Positions 24,522 to 33,088 of a stretch of DNA of 64,000 bases are shown here, piece by piece. Below the pieces are notes generated by a model, which saw only the letters and a list, made by a program, of their open reading frames with translations, searched no databases and was not told the origin of the DNA. Each line of letters begins with the position of its first letter. Within the stretch, counting starts at the first letter, position 1. This stretch comes from an uncultured Sulfurovum sp. GTDB taxonomy: Bacteria > Campylobacterota > Campylobacteria > Campylobacterales > Sulfurovaceae. The translations under genes were made by a program, and so were the position numbers. The DNA lies in contig CACVAX010000006.1 of NCBI GenBank assembly GCA_902727935.1, positions 1 to 64,000 of the forward strand, in the 5' to 3' direction.

Positions 24522-25712
24522 ATGCTTGATGAAATTAGAGGTTATCAAAGAAAAATTTTTAATAAAAATAGTTTTACCTATAAACGATATTTTCATAATC
24601 GGATAAGTTTAAACAGTAACCTTACAGGAATAGTAGGAGCTAGAGGGGTTGGAAAAACAACATTTTTAATCCAATATTTAAAAGAGTTAGAGATTCCTTT
24701 TGGACAAAAGCTTTATATTAGTGCTGATATCATTAACATATCTTCTCTCTTTGATGTGGCAGAGGATTTTTCTAAAGAAGAAGGTAAAGTTTTAGTTATT
24801 GATGAGATTCATAAATATAAAGATTTTGAGATAGAGCTAAAAAAAATATATGATATTTTAGATTTACAAGTGATTTTTAGTGGAAGTAGTGCTTTACAAA
24901 TTGACCATGCAAAAGCAGACTTAAGTCGAAGGGCTATTACCCATCATGTTTATGGACTTTCTTTTAGAGAGTTTCTTGAGTTAAATTTAGATATTACATT
25001 ACCTTCTTATAGTTTAGAAGAGATACTAAAAAATCATCTCGATATCGCTTATGAATTACTAGAGAAGTTTAATCTACGACTACAATTTAGAGAGTATCTA
25101 AAAAATGGTTATTACCCTTTTTATTTTGAGGATAGAGAGAACTATCTTTTAAAACTAAATGAGACGATAAATACTGTAATAGAGGTTGATATCCCTTCTA
25201 TATTTCCTATTGACTACAGTAATATAAGCAATCTAAAAAAATTGGTTAGACTGATTTGTGAGTCAGCTCCCTATACACCAAATATAAAAGAGTTACTTAC
25301 TAAAATGAATATGGGTGAAAATTATAAAGGACTTTATCAGTTTTTAGATTATTTACATCAAGCAAAGGTTCTAAATGTTGTAAGAGCTCAGTCAAAAGGT
25401 GACAATATTTTTACGAAACCTGAGAAGATTTATTTGAATAATACAAATCTTCATTTTGCTTATTGTAACGCTTTTGAAATGGGTACAGCTAGAGAGGTAT
25501 TTTTTGCAAGTATGTTAAGAGAAAATCATGCACTATCTATTCTTAAAAAAGGTGACTTCTTAGTTGATGAAAAATATATTTTTGAAGTAGGTGGGAAAAA
25601 TAAAGGTTTCAAGCAGATAAAAGATTTACCAAACTCTTTTGTAGTTGCTGATGATATAGAGATAGGAAGTGGCAATAAAGTTCCTCTTTGGTTGTTTGGG
25701 TTTTTGTATTAA
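24522..25712 (+). CDS. AAA ATPase with C-terminal DUF4143-like domain (copy 1)
   Basis: The 396-residue protein has Walker A GARGVGKTTF (about residues 39-48), Walker B VLVIDEIHKY (about 89-98) and a sensor motif FSGSSALQ. These mark the AAA_14 type. A winged-helix-like middle follows. The C-terminal nuclease-like fold has FEVGGKNKGFKQIKDLP, where E and K suggest a PD-(D/E)XK relic. The family is widespread and often linked to mobile or defence regions; its activity is not established. The downstream gene is a close paralogue with its own palindromic promoter. Confidence 0.75.
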   Translation: MLDEIRGYQRKIFNKNSFTYKRYFHNRISLNSNLTGIVGARGVGKTTFLIQYLKELEIPFGQKLYISADIINISSLFDVAEDFSKEEGKVLVIDEIHKYKDFEIELKKIYDILDLQVIFSGSSALQIDHAKADLSRRAITHHVYGLSFREFLELNLDITLPSYSLEEILKNHLDIAYELLEKFNLRLQFREYLKNGYYPFYFEDRENYLLKLNETINTVIEVDIPSIFPIDYSNISNLKKLVRLICESAPYTPNIKELLTKMNMGENYKGLYQFLDYLHQAKVLNVVRAQSKGDNIFTKPEKIYLNNTNLHFAYCNAFEMGTAREVFFASMLRENHALSILKKGDFLVDEKYIFEVGGKNKGFKQIKDLPNSFVVADDIEIGSGNKVPLWLFGFLY

Positions 25713-25755
25713 TTATAGAACAGTATAAACATATCCATATTATTTAACTAAAAAA

Positions 25756-25787
25756 TTATGGTTACAACCATAAAAATATGCTATTAT
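25756..25787 (+). promoter_or_regulatory. Promoter with palindromic operator for the second AAA ATPase
   Basis: TTATGGTTACAACCATAA (25756-25773) is a perfect 18-bp palindrome, eight bases before TATTAT (25782-25787). Its core GTTACAAC is the reverse complement of GTTGTAAC in the operator of the first copy, at almost the same distance from the -10. Confidence 0.65.
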
Positions 25788-25817
25788 ATTCTGATTTAGA
25801 ACATAAAAGGTACAATA

Positions 25818-27005
25818 ATGATTCTTGAAGAACTAAGAAACTATCAATTTAACTATTTAGAACTATTTAATTTTACCTATAAAAGGTATTTACATAGAGA
25901 AGTAGATTTTGAAGAGAAGTTAATAGGGATAGTAGGAGCAAGAGGAGTAGGGAAAACCACTTTTTTACTTCAGTACCTTAATGAACACTCTTTACCAATG
26001 GCTAAAAAACTTTATTTTTCAGCAGATGCTATTGATGTTGAGTCTTTGTTTGATATTGCTTATGAGTTTCATAAGGTTGGTGGAGAGCTTTTAATTATTG
26101 ATGAAATTCATAAATATAACAACTTTGAAAAAGAACTCAAAAAAATTTATGACATGTTGAAACTAAAAGTCATTTTCTCTGGTTCGTCAGCACTTAAACT
26201 TGACCATTCAAAAGGTGACTTAAGCAGGAGAGCGAGACTGTACCAAATGAAAGGGCTTTCGTTTAGAGAATTTATAGAGATTAAAAATGGAATTACTTTA
26301 GCTAGTTATGGTTTGGATGAGATTCTTAAAAATCATACAGAGATAGCCCATAAGTTATTAAAAGAGATTAAACCTTATGAGTATTGGCAAGAGTATTTAA
26401 AGAATGGGTATTATCCTTTTTATTTTGAAAATCCAAAAAGTTATCAGTTACGACTAAAAGAGACGATTAATACCGTAATTGAGGTAGATATACCATCTAT
26501 ATTCCCAATAGATTATGAAAAGATTATTAATCTTAAAAAGCTTGTTCGTTTAGTGTGTGAGTCTCAACCGTTTCAAGTGAATATTAAAGAACTATCAACC
26601 AACATTGGTGTAAAGGACTATCAAACACTTTATCGTTATTTAGAATATCTTAGACGAGGTAAGATTTTAAATCTACTCCGTGCTAAAAGTAGAGGGGACA
26701 CTATTTTTGCTAAACCACAAAAACTCTATTTGGGCAATACCAATTTACACTATGCTTATTGTAACAATGCAAATATAGGAACGATTCAAGAAGTGTTTGT
26801 AATGAGTATGATAGATGAAGATTTACTAGAAATCCCCTCCAAAGGTGACTTTAGAATAGCCGATAAATATTTGGTTGAAGTGGGTGGAAAAAATAAGAGT
26901 TTTAAACAGATCAAAGATATTCCTGACTCCTTTGTCTTGGCTGATGATATAGAAGTTGGCTTTGGTTCTAAAGTTCCTCTTTGGTTGTTTGGGTTTTTGT
27001 ATTGA
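25818..27005 (+). CDS. AAA ATPase with C-terminal DUF4143-like domain (copy 2)
   Basis: The 395-residue product is a paralogue of the preceding ATPase along its whole length. It has Walker A GARGVGKTTFL, Walker B LLIIDEIHKY, FSGSSALKL and the C-terminal VEVGGKNKSFKQIKD. Both end KVPLWLFGFLY. The middle third diverges more. It has its own promoter, so the two are not simply an operon. Tandem duplication or repeated acquisition is likely. A role in defence is suggested only by neighbours. Confidence 0.75.
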   Translation: MILEELRNYQFNYLELFNFTYKRYLHREVDFEEKLIGIVGARGVGKTTFLLQYLNEHSLPMAKKLYFSADAIDVESLFDIAYEFHKVGGELLIIDEIHKYNNFEKELKKIYDMLKLKVIFSGSSALKLDHSKGDLSRRARLYQMKGLSFREFIEIKNGITLASYGLDEILKNHTEIAHKLLKEIKPYEYWQEYLKNGYYPFYFENPKSYQLRLKETINTVIEVDIPSIFPIDYEKIINLKKLVRLVCESQPFQVNIKELSTNIGVKDYQTLYRYLEYLRRGKILNLLRAKSRGDTIFAKPQKLYLGNTNLHYAYCNNANIGTIQEVFVMSMIDEDLLEIPSKGDFRIADKYLVEVGGKNKSFKQIKDIPDSFVLADDIEVGFGSKVPLWLFGFLY

Positions 27006-27098
27006 TGGTAAAGAATTCAAATATAAAGTTTTTCTCGTGAGGATTTTTTTAGTAATAATTTAGATAAAATAAGTTTAAAGTTTAGGATAAAATAATTA

Positions 27099-28118
27099 AT
27101 GAATAAATATAAAGTAGGCAGTCTTTTTGCTGGTGTAGGTGGTGTTTGCCAAGCATTTAATAATACTTCTAGTCAAGTTATATGGGCAAATGAGATTGAT
27201 AAACATGCGTGTATAACTTATAAACTAAATCACAGGAATACAAAATTAATAGAAGATGATGTACGAAATTTATCTTATAAAAATTTAGAAAAAACTGATA
27301 TTTTGACAGCTGGATTTCCATGTCAGCCATTTTCACAGGCAGGACATGGAAAAGGGTTTGAAGATGAGCGAGGTGAACTATTCTTTGATGTTGTAAGATT
27401 ATTAAATGAACTGCAACCCCAAGCATATTTTTTAGAAAATGTTAGAACCTTAGCCTCTCATGATAACGGTAATACATTTCGTGTTATTCAAGAAGAGATT
27501 AAAAAAACAGGTTACTCTTTTATCCCTTTTGTATTGAATGCTTCAGAGTATACGGATATACCACAAGGTAGAGAACGAATATATATTGTTGGATTTAAAG
27601 ATGAGGTAGATTATACCTTTGATAAACCTATTAAACTAAATGAACACAGTAGTGCTAATAAATGTAAACTATCCAGTTCTTTTAAAATTCCTACAAAATC
27701 AAAAAATAGTATTAAAAAAGTAAAAGATTTTCTTGATAAATCGACAGTTTTACCAAATGATATCTATGATAGTTTAGAAAACAAGATACATCAAAGAGTA
27801 AGAGAAGTAGCAACAAAAGAGGATACAGTTTATCAATATAGACGATATTATGTTCGAGAAAATAAATCAAATGTATGTCCTACATTAACAGCAAATATGG
27901 GAAGTGGAGGACATAATATTCCTATTGTTTTAGATAATGGTACTCCTAGACGCTTAACTCCTAAAGAGTGTTTTAATTTACAAGGGTTTGCACAAGAGTT
28001 TAAACTACCTTCTAATATAGCAAGAGGGCAACTTTATAAACAGGCAGGTAACTCTGTTGTTGTTCCTATGGTACAGCAAATTGCTGAAGAGATTGTAAGA
28101 GTTTTGAATGAAAACTGA
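27099..28118 (+). CDS. DNA (cytosine-5-)-methyltransferase
   Basis: The 339-residue enzyme has all the main m5C methylase motifs: I FAGVGGVCQAF (SAM binding), IV GFPCQPFSQAG with catalytic Cys75, VI ENVR (113-116) and VIII QGRERIYIVGF. The target-recognition region lies around 200-280, and motif X is GNSVVVPMV near the end. It methylates C5 of cytosine in a sequence not predictable here. The next gene starts 11 bases before its stop, so it is the first gene of the defence operon and probably protects self DNA. Confidence 0.92.
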   Translation: MNKYKVGSLFAGVGGVCQAFNNTSSQVIWANEIDKHACITYKLNHRNTKLIEDDVRNLSYKNLEKTDILTAGFPCQPFSQAGHGKGFEDERGELFFDVVRLLNELQPQAYFLENVRTLASHDNGNTFRVIQEEIKKTGYSFIPFVLNASEYTDIPQGRERIYIVGFKDEVDYTFDKPIKLNEHSSANKCKLSSSFKIPTKSKNSIKKVKDFLDKSTVLPNDIYDSLENKIHQRVREVATKEDTVYQYRRYYVRENKSNVCPTLTANMGSGGHNIPIVLDNGTPRRLTPKECFNLQGFAQEFKLPSNIARGQLYKQAGNSVVVPMVQQIAEEIVRVLNEN

Positions 28119-29526
28119 ACTTGTCAATCCTAATATCAAAAACTTTATTAAGTCGTTTCGTGATGTGGGATATACTTTTGAGATAGCTGTTGCTGATGTT
28201 TTGGATAATAGCATCTCTGCTAATGCTTCAGAAATTAGAATCTATACAGTTCCTAGCCCAAAACTTTTTTTCTGTATGCTAGATAATGGTAAAGGTATGT
28301 CAGAAGAAGAGCTTGTAGAAGCGATGAGGTTAGCAACAAAAAACCCTGAAGAGGAGAGAGAAAAAAAAGATTTAGGTCGTTTTGGTCTTGGATTGAAAAC
28401 AGCATCTTTTTCGCAATGTAAAAAGTTAACGGTTTTATCTAAAAAAGATGAAATTATCTCTATTCGACAGTGGGATTTGGATTATATCTCTTCGTCAAAC
28501 CAATGGTTATTAATAACTCCTAATATTTTTGACTTTAAAGAGACCCCCTTAGTTGATGAGTTAAATGGTTTAGAGAGTGGTACATTGGTTATTTGGGAAG
28601 AGCTAGATAGGTATAAAGAGCAATCTTTTTCTACTAATATTGAAAAATTAAGAAAACATCTCTCTTTGGTTTTTCATAGGTTTTTAGAAGGTTCAGATAG
28701 TTTTACTAAGTTGAAAATTAGTATTAATAACAGTTTACTAAAACCATTTGATCCTTTTAATGCAAATAACGATGCAACCTTTAGAAAGTCATCTGAAAAA
28801 ATTAAAGTATATGACTCAATGATTGAGGTTACACCCTATATTTTACCCCATCATAGTAAAGTGTCTCGGCAAGAGTGGGAAGAGTATTCGACCAGTGATG
28901 GATACATAAAATCACAAGGCTTTTATTTGTATCGTGCGAATAGATTATTAATCCATGGAACATGGTGGGGATTACATAAAGCCATTGATGCTCATAAACT
29001 TGTGAGGATAAAAATTGATATATCTAATAAACAAGATAGTTATTGGGGAATAGACATTAAAAAATCTACAGCTAACCCTATGCCTGAGATTAAAAAAGAT
29101 TTAAAAAGAATTATTTTAGAAGTTACAAAAGAGGGTTTAAAGCCTTTTGTAAAACGGGCTAGAAAGATTAATGATAAAACAACCACAAGATTTTGGACAA
29201 CTATTCCTAATAATGAAGAGTTTCGTTTTGGATTAAATAAAGATCATCCCATTTATCAAAAATTATTAAGTTCACTCTCTGAAGATGGCATCTCTTTATT
29301 AAACATATATTTAAAAGGTTTAGAAGCTTATTTACCTCTATCTGCTATACAGTCTCAGTTACAACAAAATCCTCATAAGGTTAAACAAGAACAGGCTTTA
29401 TCAGATGAAGATATAGAGGAGTTAGTGGTAAAATTAAAATCATCAGGCTTGAGTCAAGAGTATATTGATAGTCTATTAAAAACAGAGATATTTAAAAACA
29501 AGAAGGGATTGTTGGAAGATGAGTAG
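28108..29526 (+). CDS. MutL/MORC-type GHKL ATPase of a defence operon
   Basis: The 472-residue protein opens with a GHKL (Hsp90/MutL-type) ATPase fold. It has the metal/ATP motif VADVLDNSISA (about 28-38), DNGKGMSEEEL (59-69) and the lid GRFGLGLKTASF (90-101). The canonical E before D-N is not obvious; an aspartate (D30 or D33) sits there. A transducer-like domain follows to about 350, then a charged tail. It overlaps the methylase and the Z1 gene by a few bases. MutL-like ATPases in restriction-type operons were described by Iyer and colleagues as relatives of eukaryotic MORC proteins. Confidence 0.82.
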   Translation: MKTELVNPNIKNFIKSFRDVGYTFEIAVADVLDNSISANASEIRIYTVPSPKLFFCMLDNGKGMSEEELVEAMRLATKNPEEEREKKDLGRFGLGLKTASFSQCKKLTVLSKKDEIISIRQWDLDYISSSNQWLLITPNIFDFKETPLVDELNGLESGTLVIWEELDRYKEQSFSTNIEKLRKHLSLVFHRFLEGSDSFTKLKISINNSLLKPFDPFNANNDATFRKSSEKIKVYDSMIEVTPYILPHHSKVSRQEWEEYSTSDGYIKSQGFYLYRANRLLIHGTWWGLHKAIDAHKLVRIKIDISNKQDSYWGIDIKKSTANPMPEIKKDLKRIILEVTKEGLKPFVKRARKINDKTTTRFWTTIPNNEEFRFGLNKDHPIYQKLLSSLSEDGISLLNIYLKGLEAYLPLSAIQSQLQQNPHKVKQEQALSDEDIEELVVKLKSSGLSQEYIDSLLKTEIFKNKKGLLEDE

Positions 29527-32140
29527 TTATGAAGAAGTTAAAGAGTTTGTATTTAATAGGTTAACAAAGAAGTATAAAGTTAATGGGCAGCTTGCAGAGG
29601 ATGATATCTCTTATGAATTAGAGAATGTGCAAAAAATATTATTGAGTGATAATAAAAAACTTGTGTTTGATGATATTGATATAGACTTATCTAAGAATGA
29701 TTTTGAAAGAATGAAGAGAGAACTTGAAACCAGTTTTGATGTAAAAATGGAAGAGGGGCTTCTGATTCAAGGAGAGGAACAACAAGATAGAGATAACAGT
29801 TGGTGGACTGGAGTAGTTAAACAAGATATTGAAAATTACTATTGGTATAGATATAAAAAATATTTAAAAAAATCTCTACCTACTGATGTTGTTAGAACAA
29901 TAGATATAGATACAGATATTATCATGAACAATATTGAAAATCCTAGAATTGATAATTTTAATCGATATGGTATGGTTGTAGGGCATGTTCAATCAGGAAA
30001 AACAGCAAACTACTCTTCATTAATCTGTAAGGCTGCTGATGCAGGTTATAAATTTATTGTAGTGATAGCTGGTGGTATAAATAATTTAAGAAACCAAACT
30101 CAAGAGCGAATTAATGAATCTTTTGTTGGTCGGGATAAAGGAAATCCTATTGGTGTTGGAATTGGTGACTCTTCTCTTAATAAATTACCAATAAGTTTAA
30201 CAACTAAGGAAAAAGATTTTGATATAAATGATGCTAATAGAAATTCGCAGGGAACTAATTTTGAAACAAATACAACACCTATCCTTTTAGTTATTAAAAA
30301 AAATACTCGTACGCTAGATAATGTTATTAAATGGTTAGAAGAAGTTTATAATAATAAAATATCTAATCATGCTATGTTAATGGTTGATGATGAATCTGAT
30401 TATGCTTCTATCAATACAAAAGATGAGGAAGACCCAACAGCAATTAATAAAAAATTGAGAAAACTATTAAGTCTATTTCATAAAAGTGTTTATGTCGCAT
30501 ATACAGCGACACCGTATGCAAATATATTTATAGACCATGAAGCAGGGCATGATAATTTAGGTCGTGACCTATTCCCCAAAGATTTTATCTATGCACTCAA
30601 TGCTCCTGATAACTATTTTGGAGCAAGAAAGATATTTTTGGGTGGAGATAGAAAATATTTAGTTACTATAGATGATTATCTTGATGATATTCCATCTAAG
30701 CACAAAAAAGATTTTGAGTTACCTTCAATTCCTCAAAGCTTATATGATGCAATGAGAGTATTTGTTATTAATATAGCGATAAGAAGTTTAAGAGGACAAG
30801 AGAAGAGTCATAACAGTATGTTGATACATGCTACGAGGTTTACGGATGTTCATCGAAAATTTGCTCTACATGTAGAAGAGTATATTAATAGTATCGTTGT
30901 AGATATTAACAGTTATGGAAGATTGGAAAATTCAATTACATTTAGTTGTTTAATTCAAGAGTTAAAAAATACTTTTGAGTTGAGATATATAAATCTTGAA
31001 TTTTCTTGGGATGAGGTTTTAGAGAGAATTTGTTCTACAATAGAAACTGTTGTAGTTAGAGAGGTACATCAAAAAACAAGTGTTCCACTAGAGTATAGAA
31101 AAGATAGGGTTACCAATGCTATTGTAATAGGAGGTACAAGCCTATCTCGTGGCTATACACTAGAGGGCTTAAGTGTAAGTTACTTCTTAAGAAATACCGT
31201 TTTTTACGATACACTGATGCAGATGGGTAGATGGTTTGGTTATAGAGTAGGTTATGAAGATATTTGTAGAGTATATATGCCTGAGAGTATGATAGATAAT
31301 TTTGGAAGAATTATTGAAGCTACAGAGGATTTAGTTAAAGATTTTAAATTGATGTCAGAAGCTAATAAAACACCTAATGATTTTGGATTAGCTGTTAAAC
31401 AACATCCTGATAGTGTACTTCAAGTAACAGCAAGAAATAAACAAAAAAATGTTCAAGAGTTTATTTTTAATATGAAACTAGATGGTCAAGCAAAAGAGAC
31501 AAGTTGGTTATCCAGTAGTATAGATGATAGAAAAAATAACCTTTTAGTTGTGGAAACTATTGTTAAGAAATTACAAGATAACTATCAAGTTGAATATGTG
31601 GGGAATAATCTACTGTGGAGAAGTGTCGATAGGCAAAACATTATAGAGTTTTTAAATAACTTTAAAGTTTATCAAACGGATGCTCTGGGGATAAGTGCAA
31701 GAATGCCTATTGCTTTTGTTGAAAAGTACGCAAAAACAAGGAATATAGTTTGGGATGTTGCTCTTTATAGTGGGAAAGGAGAGAGTTATATTATTAATGA
31801 TATAACACTAAATAAAGAAGTCAGACAAGCAACTCTAAAAAATAATGACTACATAGAGATAAAAAATAGACAAGTCTCAACTGGAAATTCAGAATCTATA
31901 GCATTGGATAGTATTACAAGAAAAAACCTTGGAAGTAATCGTAAAGTTATACGGAAAAATATTAAAAATCCTCTACTTCAGTTGCATATTTTAGAGACCA
32001 ACGAAGATAGCACTTTAGTGGCTTTTGGTATTAGTTTTCCAGGAGATATTTTAAGTAATGATGAGACAATTAATATGAAAATCAATACCGTTTATTATAA
32101 AAGTTTACTAGAAGACTTAGAGGTGCTTTCAGATGACTAA
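29519..32140 (+). CDS. Z1 domain superfamily II helicase-like protein
   Basis: The 873-residue protein has Walker A GHVQSGKT (155-162), a DEAD-like motif LMVDDESDYA (about 286-295) and AYTATPYANIF as motif III-like. The Z1 segment follows: GGTSLSRGYTLEGLSVSYFL, then QMGRWFGYR near 566-574, the arginine-finger motif. This is the layout of Z1-type ATPases tied to MutL-type and AIPR genes in defence operons. It probably acts on DNA as an ATP-driven translocase. It overlaps both neighbours by 8 bases. Confidence 0.85.
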   Translation: MSSYEEVKEFVFNRLTKKYKVNGQLAEDDISYELENVQKILLSDNKKLVFDDIDIDLSKNDFERMKRELETSFDVKMEEGLLIQGEEQQDRDNSWWTGVVKQDIENYYWYRYKKYLKKSLPTDVVRTIDIDTDIIMNNIENPRIDNFNRYGMVVGHVQSGKTANYSSLICKAADAGYKFIVVIAGGINNLRNQTQERINESFVGRDKGNPIGVGIGDSSLNKLPISLTTKEKDFDINDANRNSQGTNFETNTTPILLVIKKNTRTLDNVIKWLEEVYNNKISNHAMLMVDDESDYASINTKDEEDPTAINKKLRKLLSLFHKSVYVAYTATPYANIFIDHEAGHDNLGRDLFPKDFIYALNAPDNYFGARKIFLGGDRKYLVTIDDYLDDIPSKHKKDFELPSIPQSLYDAMRVFVINIAIRSLRGQEKSHNSMLIHATRFTDVHRKFALHVEEYINSIVVDINSYGRLENSITFSCLIQELKNTFELRYINLEFSWDEVLERICSTIETVVVREVHQKTSVPLEYRKDRVTNAIVIGGTSLSRGYTLEGLSVSYFLRNTVFYDTLMQMGRWFGYRVGYEDICRVYMPESMIDNFGRIIEATEDLVKDFKLMSEANKTPNDFGLAVKQHPDSVLQVTARNKQKNVQEFIFNMKLDGQAKETSWLSSSIDDRKNNLLVVETIVKKLQDNYQVEYVGNNLLWRSVDRQNIIEFLNNFKVYQTDALGISARMPIAFVEKYAKTRNIVWDVALYSGKGESYIINDITLNKEVRQATLKNNDYIEIKNRQVSTGNSESIALDSITRKNLGSNRKVIRKNIKNPLLQLHILETNEDSTLVAFGISFPGDILSNDETINMKINTVYYKSLLEDLEVLSDD

Positions 32141-33083
32141 CAGTATAAATCCATGGAAGAACATGCAAGAGTCTTCTAAAAGAAGAGTAGACTTTGAAAC
32201 AGAACACAATCTATTTTGGATTACTGATTTAGAGGGTAAATATGGATTCTGTTTACAGTCAAAAAACATTTTTAAAGATATTAAGCCTCCTGCGAATTTA
32301 AAAGGTATCTCTATATTAAAGAGAAATGCAAATCATCATTATGGGGAACTTTTTTTAGTTTTAAATAAGAAAGAGGATTGGCAAATTTTTTATACACTAT
32401 GTGAGGATTTAATATCTATAACACATAAGTATGATAGTGATGAAGCGATGATAAGTGCCGTAGAGGTTCGTTTAAAGAGATGGCAACAGCTACTTCGGTA
32501 TGAACGAAATATTGTTTTCAGTTTAGAAGCACAAATGGGGTTATTTAGTGAGCTACTATGTCTGAAAGATGTGCTAACTCCAAAGGTTGGTATAGAGCAG
32601 TCTATTATTTCATGGGTGGGTGCAGATTTTGATAAACAAGATTTTTTATTATCAAATGCTATTATTGAAGTAAAGTCTTATAGAACCTCTAAAAGTCCAA
32701 TTGTCACTATTTCTTCACTACAACAGCTCTATAGTGACAAAGAGCCTCTCTACTTATTGTCTTATGGTTTAACTCAGGCAGATAATGGAGTCAGCATAGA
32801 TATTGTGGTTCAAGAGATTTATGAATTGCTAGAAAATCAATCAGCAGAGATAAGAGATATATTTGATAGTAGACTTATAGAGTATGGGTTTATTTCTGAA
32901 TTGATAGAGAGTTCACTATTTAAGTTTATTGTTGATAAGCGTAGAGCTTATTATGTTTCAGAGAAGTTTCCAAAAATTTCCCCAAAAAATATAAGCAATC
33001 AAATTTTAACCGTTAAGTATTCAATAGACCTGCTTCAGTGTGATGCGTTTGAAGTTGATATAGATACTATGAGTATAAGGTAA
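32133..33083 (+). CDS. PD-(D/E)XK-type nuclease protein of the defence operon
   Basis: The 316-residue protein has a PD-(D/E)XK core. E140 lies in a helix (MGLFSELL), D165 and D170 in VGADFDKQDFLL, and E179-V-K181 in IIEVKSYRTSK. This matches the PD-(D/E)XK motif family found between Z1 and AIPR genes. It is the likely DNA-cleaving subunit. The start overlaps Z1 by 8 bases and the AIPR gene follows five bases after the stop. Confidence 0.75.
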   Translation: MTNSINPWKNMQESSKRRVDFETEHNLFWITDLEGKYGFCLQSKNIFKDIKPPANLKGISILKRNANHHYGELFLVLNKKEDWQIFYTLCEDLISITHKYDSDEAMISAVEVRLKRWQQLLRYERNIVFSLEAQMGLFSELLCLKDVLTPKVGIEQSIISWVGADFDKQDFLLSNAIIEVKSYRTSKSPIVTISSLQQLYSDKEPLYLLSYGLTQADNGVSIDIVVQEIYELLENQSAEIRDIFDSRLIEYGFISELIESSLFKFIVDKRRAYYVSEKFPKISPKNISNQILTVKYSIDLLQCDAFEVDIDTMSIR

Positions 33084-33088
33084 CTGCT

